Shown one piece after another: positions 1 to 10,300 of a stretch of DNA of 33,548 nucleotides. The stretch's first letter is position 1, and each line of letters opens with the position of its first letter. Made by a program: the position numbers and the translations under genes. The notes under the pieces are model-generated. The model did not search any database and was not told where the DNA came from. It saw nothing but the letters and a program-made list of their open reading frames with translations. The stretch covers positions 7,484-41,031 of the forward strand of contig NW_014013498.1 in NCBI RefSeq assembly GCF_000611645.1, written 5' to 3'. This DNA comes from Monoraphidium neglectum (taxonomy: Eukaryota; Chlorophyta; Chlorophyceae; Sphaeropleales; Selenastraceae).

Positions 1-6
1 GAGCCG

Positions 7-721
7 ATGGCGGGGCGGGTGCTGCTGTTGGGCCGCAGCACACGCCGCTTGGGCCACTTCCGGGACAGGGAGGCTGCCGGGTCGCCGCAACGCTCCTCCT
101 CAGATGGCAGCGGGGCGGTGCAGCACTCGTCGTCGCTGGCCTCCAGGGCGGGCATTGAGGACCTGTCACGGCTGGCCAGCGCTAGCACTCTGGCAGCCCT
201 GCCAACTGACCAGACACGGGAGGAAGAGCTTCGCACCGGCTCTAACCCGCTGCTATGGCAAGCGGTTTTTGGTGGCGAGGGTGCAGGACAGCCGCCGCCC
301 GAGGGCACATTCGTTCCGCCGCCAGATGGGCTGCCCCGCATTCGCACGCGGCCGCTAGGAGAGGCGCGTGAGTACTGTGTCGCGTCAGCGGACAGCACAT
401 GCGATCAGGACGGTGCTTGTGGCGGCGAGTCAAACAGCCGCCCATCGCAGCGTGGACGAAGCCGCAGTTGCCATCGGGACACGCGTTCAATGCTGGGACT
501 GCTGTCGATGAGAATCCTGTGCCAACCGCAGCCGCGGCGCTCTTGCATGTGCAACAGGCAGGCTGTGGGTGAGGGCAATGAGGACGCTGCTGGGACAGAG
601 ACTCGGCACCAGCAGCAGCACCACCACCACCACCACCACCAGCAGCAGATGCAGCAGAAGCAGCAGCAGCATGACGAGCAGAGGCCAAAGTTGCAGCAGC
701 GGATGTTGAAGGAGCAGCAGC

Positions 722-760
<39 letters not shown>

Positions 761-2051
761 GATTGCCCAAGGCGGGCAGTCTTTTACTGCGCTCACGCAC
801 CAGCTCTGGAACGCCAGGCAGCGTGCTTGTTGGCAGCTCACGGATAGCGGGGCTTCACGGGCCGCTCTTCTCAGTTGGGTCGGGTACAATCTCGCCCAGC
901 GCCGCATCCGCAAATGCCTCTGGGGGTGGCGGCGTCCACCAGATGCGATCTCTGGAGGCAGACCGGGAGGCGATTGCAGGCGGCCGGCACCTGGTGCAGC
1001 CCTCAAGCAACGGCATCCAGCTGCTGCGCTGGGAAGCATTCGCAGAGGATTCGGGACTGGCCAGGGACACACCAGCCAGGCTATGTGTGCGGTGGCTCGA
1101 CGAGCTGGTTGTAGGCCTTTGGGTAAGTCCCCTGCTCGTGAAACTTGGTAGACAGCGTTGCCCAGCATGTTGGGAACCGGGGTCACGTGCTGCCCTGTCG
1201 AACGCCACGTGCATGCAAGGTCAGCTGCTAAATCTTGCCCCTTTGCTCGGCCGCCTCCCACTAGCACGACCTGAGTGCGTACCTGGAGTGGCGCTGCTTA
1301 GACCAGTCCCTCAAAGAGACTAGAGGTGCGGGGGCTGTGGCGTTGGGTAAAGTATCATGGCTTACGGGCATTGCGCGCCTGTCAGTGTTGTTGAGATCGC
1401 AACATATGTGAATCCCCCTGCTGTGCATGCTGCGGTCTGACTCCCCATACACACCCAAATGCCAACACAGGGGTGACGCATGCCGAGTGGGTCCTGGCCT
1501 CTCAAGGCGGGCGGCTGCCAAACAGCACCTTGTCAGGTGTTGGCCAGGAGCGCTCCGTTTCGCAAGCTAGCGGCACCGGCGATGCCGTCGGTCCCAGGCC
1601 CCCTGTGCTGGCGTCGGCGGACTGGGCGCGGCGCGGCTTCTTGGCGGAGCGCCTGGGCCACACACACAATGCGCGCACAGCCTACCGCGTAGCCGTGACA
1701 CTGGCTTTCAGCCTCGCCTCATATCTGGCTCTTTTGCGGCTTGAGGTGCAGGCCGGCGGGCTTGCTGACGCGCTCAGCAGCGCTCAGCAGCTGCTGTTGT
1801 GGCACGAGGCACGTGCGGCCGATGTGCTGGGTGTGGCGGGCACTGGTAGCCCTTCGCTGCTGCGGCGGCTGCCCGCCCCCTTGTCCTGGTTCCTTGGGGA
1901 GCTTGCCGCACAGCAGGGTGCAGCGCAGGTGCAGCACGCGTTGGAGGAAGAGGCCTCGGCCCACCCCCTTCTTCTGAGGGAGCTCGCGGCTTGGCAGCGG
2001 CAGCAGGAGCGCGACAGCAGGGCTGCATTGCTACCAGCCAATGCCAGGTGA
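7..2051 (+). CDS. ChAPs/Bud7-like trafficking adaptor, C-terminal part
   Basis: Three exons join in phase: 7(or earlier)-1122, 1265-1346 and 1471-2051, with donors GTAAGT and GTAAAG and acceptors CTAG and CACAG. The joined C-terminus reads WLDELVVGLW-HDLSAYLEWR, then ADWARRGFLAERLGH and a helical YRVAVTLAF...LLLWHEAR stretch. This matches the end of the Chs5-Arf1-binding (ChAPs: Bud7/Bch1) family, whose fungal members are TPR-like cargo adaptors at the trans-Golgi (family knowledge). The first exon is long, low in complexity and carries His and Gln runs at about 610-760, so it is probably a disordered insertion. The ATG at 7 is only the first one in the window; the true start may lie upstream. 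The family call rests on the last 250 residues and was not checked by search. It runs convergent with the OPR-like gene. Confidence 0.6.
606..762 (+). repeat. CAG/CAC trinucleotide run encoding His and Gln tracts
   Basis: Interrupted CAC and CAG repeats within the first exon of the ChAPs-like gene encode a run of seven His flanked by Gln, followed by a longer Gln run at about 721-760. The opposite strand gives artefactual Cys, Leu, Ala or Val runs in its three frames. Confidence 0.9.
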
Positions 2052-2191
2052 TGGGTTTCTCCCCCCCTGCGATTGCGGTTTTCTGCCGCTCTCGAGTTGC
2101 ACGTGGGCTGCAGCCTCATCTGGGTGCGGCCTCCGTTATTGAAGTCGGGTGTGTGGATCTTTTGAGGATTATCTCCGGCCTTGCAGCCACG

Positions 2192-2196
2192 TGTAA
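2192..2196 (+). promoter_or_regulatory. TGTAA polyadenylation signal, ChAPs-like gene
   Basis: TGTAA lies 141 bases after the stop codon of the ChAPs-like gene. TGTAA is the usual polyadenylation signal of chlorophyte nuclear genes. It is about 70 bases from the opposing signal of the convergent neighbour. Confidence 0.6.
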
Positions 2197-2265
2197 TACT
2201 GTTCTCACAAGAAGGCAAGACGCAACATACTCGCCCACAAGGGCAATTGGGGAACGATGCGCACA

Positions 2266-2270
2266 TTACA
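2266..2270 (-). promoter_or_regulatory. TGTAA polyadenylation signal, OPR-like gene
   Basis: TTACA on the + strand reads TGTAA on the - strand, about 220 bases after the stop codon of the OPR-like gene. Together with the + strand signal at 2192 it implies that the two convergent transcripts end very close together or overlap. Confidence 0.5.
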
Positions 2271-2487
2271 ATCAGCCACAAAGCTGCAAAAACACAGCTG
2301 CAACCACCCTCCATCTAGCCGCGCTTGCTGAACAAGTCAGTCACAAGTTTGACAGCTGAGCTCCACTAGCAGCACCATGCGCATGGTTTGTTGAGAAGAG
2401 TCTTGCGTCCTTCCCTGCGCAATCCAGGATTGCAGCACTTTTGGGGCCCAAAAACAGGAGGAAATGCTCGAGCGTCACTTGGGCGCA

Positions 2488-3480
2488 TTAGGCTGTGACC
2501 GCCTCAGGGGCTGCAGAGGGGTCCTGCTGCGGATCTTGGTAGCTCTCGGCGCCCTCCGCCTGGTACGCCTCAATCTCCGCCTGCTGCTGCTGGGCCAGGG
2601 CGTCGTAGCGCGCCTGCGCATCAGCCACGACCTCGTTCAGGCGGACACCGCTGCTGAGCGCTGGCAGCGCGGCAACAATAGTGCTGAGCCCCGTGGCGCT
2701 GGTGTTGGGCAGCTTCCTGCGCAGGGTGATGAGGAAGTCGTCCAGGAATCGGTCCCTGGAGAAGGAGGAGGAAATTGGGGCACAAGGATGGGGCTCAGGC
2801 AGCAGCCGCACAAGTATTCCGTGGACGAGAAGAGAGGGGTGGACAGGAGGAAGCACGAGGTTCCCCTGTGCAGACATGGTTACCTAGCCAGGGCCTCCAC
2901 CCCAGCCACTACACTGAGTCACTCGTCACACACCCCTGCCACTCACGCAGGGCGGTACTGGAACTGGGCCATTGCCATGGCGAAATTGGCGAGGTCGTCG
3001 CCTGACGCGTCGCTGTACATGTTCTGCAGGTCGCGCAGCAGGGAAGCCATAGTAGCGTCGGAGGGCCGCGCCCCCAGGTAGGCACAGCTCGACACCAGGC
3101 TGGCCAGCTCAGCAGGCCGCATGAAGCGCCGCACGTACTGCAGAGTAGAAGGGGGGAGGCAAGCTGGTTGAGCGCTTCATCAGGTCAGTGTTGAGAAAAA
3201 ACAAACCCGACCAACTGGCTCTCGCTGAGCGCCCATCCTTCAACTCCTTTCAGGACAAGACAGCCGGGCGCACGTGCACAAACATTTCCCTGGCACAAGC
3301 CCCACCTGCAGCTTGTCAAACACGGCGGTCGTCCACTGCTGCGGCAGCCTGGCGCCTGTGCCAGCGACCATCTGTGCCAGGGCCCAGGCAACATTGACGA
3401 GCCAGTCGATCGCCACCTGGGGCTCCACAGGGCCGGGCCGCTCAGACCGCCGCTGCTGGCCCCACCGCTGCTGCCCCGCA

Positions 3481-3516
<36 letters not shown>

Positions 3517-5056
3517 GGCGGCGCCCCAGCCGCCGCAGTCGAATCTGCACCGGCAGCCGCCCCTGGTGCCGCAGCCGGCGCCGCCACCGCTGGTGCCGCC
3601 GTGGCTCTGCCTGAACGATCGCGGTCCACACGCAGCTCGTACTGCAGGAGAGGGTAGCAGCGGTCCACCAGCGGCTGCAGTTGCGCAGGGCCCGAGGGAC
3701 GCCAGCCCACAGAGGCGAGGTTGACTACGAGGGAGGAGAACTGGGTGGCATTGAAGTTGCGCACGGTGGCCAGGGCCGCGTCGGCGTAGGCCGCCGTCCA
3801 CTCTGGACTGGGGGTCAACCCCAGGCGCGGCAGCGCACCCAGCAGCGCCGCCAGGTTGCGCGACTCCATGGTGCGCAGGCGGTCCTGGGTGCGCCGCAGC
3901 AGCTGGTCGGCAAAGCTGGGCTCTGGGGCATAGCCGAGAGTGGCCATGCCCTCCAGCAGCAGCACGATGTCCTGGTCACCAAAGTTGTGCAGCTCGCGCT
4001 CGCTCTTGGCCACCAGCGCCCCCACCAGCTCGGCGTTGTACAGCCCAAGCCGCGCCACACACGACACCGCCAGGCCCAGCTGCTGGGGGCGCGCCAACTC
4101 CACCTTGGACAGCAGCCAGCCGTACACCCCCGCCACAAACCCCTGATAATCCGCCAGGTCATCGGGCTCGTGGGCGCCGGGAGACGGAAGCGCCACAGCA
4201 CGCGACAGCATGGCCACCAGCTGGAATGGGTCCAGGCTGGAGCCGCCACCACCGGCTGACTCTAGGATGCGCTGCAGCTCGCGCCAGCTGGAGGCCGCTC
4301 TGATGGAAGCGTTGGCGGCCTCCACTTCAGGGCTCAGCACGCGCTGGAAGCGGCCCTCACCGCCACCCACACCGCCGCGGGAGCCGCGGCCGCCACCCTG
4401 GTAGCTGCCACCGCCGCGCCCGCCGCCACGGTAGCCACCACCATCACCCTGCCGATAGCTGCCGCCCTCTCCACCCCCGCCACCGCCACCACGGTAGCCA
4501 CCACCTCCGCCACGGCTGCCCTGGTAGCTGCCTCCGCCGCTGCGACGCTGCTGGCCGGAAGAGCCCTCATCCACAGAGTCCAGGCTGCCCCCACGCCTGA
4601 GGATAGTCGATAGTGCAGGTGGGTCAGCCGGCGGCTGGCTTGCCAGATGCGCATTCGACGAACTGCTCGGGGCTCAGCGCATGTGCTGTAGGTTCGCCAA
4701 AAACCATACGCAGGTATTGTGTTGCACCTCAAACCTGCCCTTGACCCTCACGCACCCGCCACGGTCGTAGGAGCCGCGGCCACCGCCGGAGCCGCGCTGG
4801 TCGTCGTACTCACGGCGCCCGCCACCAGAGCCCCGGCCTCGACCATAGCCGCTGCCACTGCTGCGATTGTTGTCTTGACCGCCATACTGCGTGAACGGGG
4901 GCACAAGGCATTGGCGAAGGAGAAAGCTGCATGAACAACTAGAAAGTGAAGGGCCACACAAGATGAGTGGCGCAAAGCGCTTTGCGCGCAGCGACGCTCC
5001 GCCACGGGTTGTCCAAGGGCCGCCGCCCGACTTGCATTGGGTCGTTGAGCCATCAT
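2488..5056 (-). CDS. RGG-rich octotricopeptide-repeat (OPR)-like RNA-binding protein
   Basis: Exons in transcript order: uncertain first exon (ATG at 5056), 4886-4756, 4596-3306, 3137-2947, 2755-2488. All junctions after the first are GT-AG and in phase. The early exons encode glycine-rich RGG/YRGGG repeats. Then come helical repeats of about 38 residues with an L..LL.ALARLG-like core, for example NLAALLGALPRLGLTPSPEW and FSSLVVNLASVGWRP, as in OPR proteins, which bind organelle RNAs in green algae (family knowledge). A Gln-11/Ala-Pro linker separates two repeat blocks. The putative N-terminus (MMAQRPNASRAAALG...) is rich in Arg and Ala and acid-poor, like an organelle transit peptide, but its splice donor (possibly GTGGCC) is weak. 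I see no RAP domain; the protein ends in a Gln/Glu/Ala-rich tail. Confidence 0.65.
3481..3515 (-). repeat. CAG repeat encoding polyglutamine in the OPR-like protein
   Basis: A near-perfect CTG run on the + strand (CAG on the coding strand) encodes about eleven Gln between two groups of helical repeats. It is in frame and leaves the exon open. Confidence 0.9.
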
Positions 5057-7303
5057 TCGCCCGTCGCGACGACCGAATGAATATCTAAATCGCTACTTTA
5101 TTCCATATGGAACACTCACGTCGTCGAAACGGCCCGCAGCAGCCACAAAACTGGTTGGCCTGCATGGCCTGGCCGCCACCCCAGGCGCAACAACACCGCG
5201 CCTGCGAATTGGATAATGCTTCGGATAAGATACGCGCGGTGCGACCATCTCGCCTTGCTAGGCAAGCCCGGACGCGGCACCACCCACCAGTGCAGCATTC
5301 GGTCTGGCGCAGGGACCTTGTATGTCTGCATTGTGCAAGAAATCTGAGACATATGTTTCCACCTCTAACGTCCGCGAACAGCTGCCATTTGGTTTGGAAG
5401 TCTGGCGCCTCCCCACCCGTGTGCACCGAACAGTCTCTGAGTGTCGGTCGCAGGGGGCCGCAGCCGGTTTTTGCATGTTAACACCCATGCAGCTTGCCAA
5501 GCCCACCGGCATCGTGAGGTTGGATTAGTGTAGCAGTGGTGAACGGGCTGCTGTTTGACTGTGGCTCAGCGGAAGTGGACGGCCTGCCAGGCTGTCCCCC
5601 AATGACACTCAAGTGGGGCAACTCGGGCTCATAGCTGGCACGTTGTGCTGCACATCATGACATCAATTCACGAAATCAGGGGCACAACATTGGTACCAGG
5701 GTACATGACATGTGCTCTTATCCCAACATGAACCTGCTGGCAAGCTGTTGCCCAGGACAGCGCAGCCCAGTGCAAGTGGGAAACCTCCCGGGGCTTGTAC
5801 GGCCTGTCCTGCTGCGGAGCATGGACGCGTCAGTGAAGATCATCGTCTCGCTGTTTGTGGACGGTGCTGTACGCAGGGGTTTTGCATGCGCCCACCCAGA
5901 TCCGTCCCAAAACACGCGAGCAGGCCTGCTGTGCCGCCACCCATCAGCTAGCGCGGCCACGGGACAGTGGTGGTAGAGCGTGGACCTGCCACAGAATCTG
6001 CAGTTTCAAGGCCATGCATCAGCCCAAGTGAGTTGGGGTGGTCCAGGCCAGCAACAGCACGAGGCTCGTGTGATGCATTGACAAGTGCCAAGAGATCGTG
6101 AGCAGTGCACACACAGTGCAGAGTTCCCCCCCTCCTCATTGTGCGAGTGATCATCAAATATCACACGTGTTGCTGTCGTGGGCAAGTGAGACATCAATCC
6201 ATACAGAACGCGCAGTCTGCAGTGCATGTGTCGTGAATGCATTATGCTGCACGGGAACAGCCGTGTGGGGCAGGGGGCCTTCTGTTGCATGCCCCCTGCC
6301 CAGCCCTGTGGTGTGAGGCAGACTCGCTGGTCTCGCACCTGTGTCAACACTTTGAGGCAACACTCTGAGGGAAGCGAGACACGCCTCTTGCGTGTTGGCG
6401 CGTTCCAGTTTGTTTCCCGCCCTCCCTTGCCCACGGGAGGGACAGGTGGCGTCGCAGTGTTGCCGCCAGTGACCCGCCGGTTCCCGGTTTACTGCCATTA
6501 GGGCCATCTTCGCACCCTCACCTTTGCTTTGGTCCAGGCGTTCAGTCGCCCCATCCTTCCCCCTTTCCTTCCTAATCTGGAGCCCAAACAGCCGGCCAGA
6601 TCTGCTAGGTATTTCACTTGACGGCCGCAGGGGCCTCTGCAGCCTGGAACCCCTGCGTTGCGCGAGGCCATGTGTCTAACGTCCTCGGGACAGCATCAGC
6701 AGGGAAATTTGTGTTTAGAACATTGTTGGGCAGCACCACACAGCAGGTATGGTGAGTTCCGTCAGCACGTGCAGCAGCACGCAGCAGCGAACACCTTGCA
6801 GTACAGTACTTGCAGTCGCCCTTCCAGGCTACTCGGTGATGCTTCACAAAGGTCTAAAACAATAATTTCAGTACCTTGGCTGGTCGCCGGCAGTAGCGAA
6901 GCCTGCATACAACAGATGGGGCTGCTCTTCAACAAGAAGAGATCTGTGCAGTAGAAACGTTTGAAAGCACCCCCTAACCACCGCGCATTACGCCATTGCG
7001 TGGGCATGACTTGCGTGGGATTCTTAGCTACGACTCTACAAACCCAGCAGTTGGCACTGGCGGGGCAGTCACTCGCAGCGGAGCACAGGCAGCGGACGAG
7101 CGATTTGCGGTGTGGTCAAGGGCGCCTATATGACAGGTGTGTTTTTGCCAGAACCAGTACTTGCGCTGCGCCAAGGGCACGCCACACTGGCGTGGCCTGC
7201 ACCATGCACCGTGCTGGGTGACGCCCATGAAAGCTGTCAATACCGATAGGCATGTCTGGTTTGCGCGCTCCCAGAAAACAACACATTCCCCGTCTCTGAT
7301 TGA
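5057..7303. other. 2.2 kb without a supported gene
   Basis: Only short overlapping reading frames occur on both strands. None has a recognisable domain, and I found no convincing chain of splice sites. It lies upstream of both the OPR-like gene (-) and the 5-phosphatase gene (+), so it should hold both promoters. I see no clear TATA box. A pyrimidine-rich stretch lies at about 6545-6575. Confidence 0.5.
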
Positions 7304-10300
7304 ATGTGTGCAGGTGCGACGGACCCGGCATCACGCGCCGCGGTGAACTGGCACCGCGCTGTCGAGTCGCTGCGCCAGGCGTCGGGCGAGACCCTCGGAC
7401 CATGCCCAGGCCCAGGCTCAGTGGCGGGTCACAGCAACAGCGGCGACCACAGCCTCACCCATGCCCAAGGGCAAGTCCTCAAGGACACGGCCGTGTCTCG
7501 TGACTCGGTGTCTGCAGCAGAGGCGGCCGACCTGTTTGGTGCCAGCGCCGCCAACTCGGCGCCCAGCATGATCGACCGCAGAGCTGTTGACGGTCGCACG
7601 TGGTCGGCGTTCGCAAAGAACTGCCTGAGGTTGGCAAATGCTGCGCACGCGCATGTCTGGGCCTGTGACATGTTGCCTTGGGCCACCATGCGTGCATGAT
7701 CAGCGCAAGACAGCGAGGGTCTCCATGATGTGGCGCTCAAGAGCTCCTCTGCTGGGCTCATGATGCAGGCCGCAGGCGCTGGACGGGCTGATGGACGGTG
7801 ACGTGCGCGTGAGTGTGCTGGTTCGCAGCGCCCATGGAGTGCCGGAGGATTGCCGGACATACGTCAAGGTGTCATGCGGCGGGAAGACCCACAAGACGCC
7901 CTTCCTCACTGGGGTAAGGCCTGTGCCAGGCGCCCACGGTGTTACCGTGCATCATCTGCACGGATGCTTTGGAGCGGGGCGCAATCTCTAGCGCACCTTG
8001 CGTAGAGCTGCAATCTCATGCCCGGGATCTCACTCTCCCTTGCGCCACAGACGGTATCACCTCAGTTTTCCCAGCTGTTCACATTTGATGTCAACGACCC
8101 AGACCAGGCGGCCCTGGTGCTCAAGGTCAAACATGACAAGCCGTTCTCCCCCACCAACCGTGAGCACCAGCCGCCCGTTATAGCATCTTGCAAAGCAACA
8201 GGTGTTGTTGCGCGGTATCAGGCGCTCAGCACAGGAGGCGTACCCTGCAAATGATGAGCAGTTGATGGGCCAGCAGGGCACAAGGAAAGTTGGCATGAAG
8301 CTGAACCGTGCTTTTCGACCATCTCCCCTGCCGCTGCAGCACCCCTGGGCCGTGCAACCCTGCCGTTGTCCAAGGTGTCGTCGAGGCCGGAGCTGTACGC
8401 GGAGCCGCATCGCCTGTCGCTCAGCATTGAGGGCCTAACGGCCATGCCAGCTCCCCCTGGGGTGGTGCGGGAGCTGGAAGTGCAGGTGTTCCTGTCATCT
8501 CGCAGCAGGCTGGCGGCGCTGGCTGGTACCACGGGCTCCCTCAACGTGCTGGCAGCCACCTGGAACGTGGGCAACGCGCTGCCCCCGCATCCCGAGCAGC
8601 TGCGGGCGCTGTGGCTGCGCGGCACCGAGGGTGCGGGTGACCACCACCTCGTGGTCGTCAGCGCGCAGGAGTGCAGCTACCACAAGAGCTCCCGGCAAGC
8701 GCGCGCCAGCAGCAACAACAGCACCACGTTGGCACTTGCTCGCGAGGGCTCAACCCAGCCTGAAGCGGGCGCAGCAGAGAGCAGCGGCGGCGGCGGCGGC
8801 AGGGGCGGCGGCGATGGCGGCAACAGCAGCGGCGATGGCGGAGGATGTGGAGACGGCGGCGGCGGCAGCGGCAGCGGTCCCGATCGCAGCGGTGGGCTTG
8901 TGACGCTGATGTCTGCTCCGTCCGTTGGGACGTCCCAGTCTGTTGCGGCGGCTGCGGCACATCAGGCACTCGACACCACCTATGATGAGGACGACGACGA
9001 GACAGTTGTGGAGGAGGGTGACATGACTGGGCTGGCACCTGCGAATGGGAAAGTGAGAACGAAGGATGACGACATGGTCACATGGTTGGATGGGTGGATG
9101 GGTGGATGGATGGATGGTTGGATGGATGGATGGATGGATGGATGGGTGGATGAATGAATGGATGGATGGGGGTGCAGACAACCTGGGGGCTAAGTGGTTT
9201 GGTGGATGATTGATCAACAACAAATTTGGACATCAGCGTTGATGGTGTCAGGCCTGCTCATGCGAGGGGTGGATCTGGCACATCAACACATGCATACAAC
9301 CACATGTGAGAGCACCTATGACTGTCACATTGCGCAACCCCGCCCCCTCCCCACGCGCCCAACGGCTGGTTCCAGGAAGCTGCTAGGGCAAAGATGATGA
9401 GCAGCAGCAAGTCCCTCAGAGGCATCATAGCCAAGAACATCGACTCAGCCAGTGCATGGGTGAGGCCAGTTGCAGGACAGTGTGCTGCGTGCCGGAGGTT
9501 GAAAACTTTGGTATTGCATTGTTTGGCCACATGTAGAAGTAAACTCGACACTATTCACGGCCGCCACACCTCCCTGTGCTTTTCCTGGATCTACCCCTGG
9601 GGCGCTGCCTCGCAGGAGGCTCACATTTCTGATGTCGTTGGTCCACGCTACTGGCTGGTCTGCTCTGAGCACATGTTCCAGACGCGGCTGCTGCTCTTTG
9701 CACGCATGGACGTCGTTCCCTTCATCCAGGAGTGGGTGTCTGCACTGTGGCCACAGCCTGGGGCTTTGTCACAAGGGAGTCGGACGAACCACACGGGCAG
9801 CAGAGCCTGCCGACTTGACATTCACGTTTGCACATCAATGCCAATTTGAGTCTTGCAAAGGAGCCTGCAAGCTGCATTGTCCCTGAGCGACCCCACCCAC
9901 ACCGAACCTGTGCACCCATCCACAGCCTGTGGAGCAGCTACGAGGCCACTGGGCTGGGCCGCATCGGGCTCAACAAAGGCGGTGTTGGCATCTCGCTGCG
10001 CATTGGCGGGACACAGTTGGCGTTTGTGGGGTCCCACCTGGCTGCACACCAGTCGGAGTGCAAACGCCGCAATCAGGACGTCGCAGAAATCACCCAGGAG
10101 GTGGGTCGCCTGGAATATCGGGCAGCATATGGGGCCCTTGGGCCAGTGGATCATGGGCCGGGACAAACTGCAGGTCGCGCCACAGGTGGGCGGCATGGTG
10201 TCTGACACTTTGCTGGGGGATGCAGCCCTGCCGCCTGCAATTTCGTTGCAAGAGACAGCCACGCATGCCGCCGCGATCATGTGGCATGGGCACCAACAAG

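Noticed and set aside
405..800. - strand frames with long Cys or Leu runs
   Set aside because: They are the complement of CAG/CAC repeats in the + strand ChAPs-like exon and have no other protein-like feature.
3681..4259. + strand frame of 192 residues rich in Gln, His and Arg
   Set aside because: It is antisense to the long OPR-like exon, whose - strand frame has the repeat motifs and in-phase splicing.
5085..5512. - strand Cys-rich frames at 5085-5426 and 5258-5512
   Set aside because: No motif, no splice continuity and no consistent codon pattern. Cys content alone is not evidence in GC-rich DNA.
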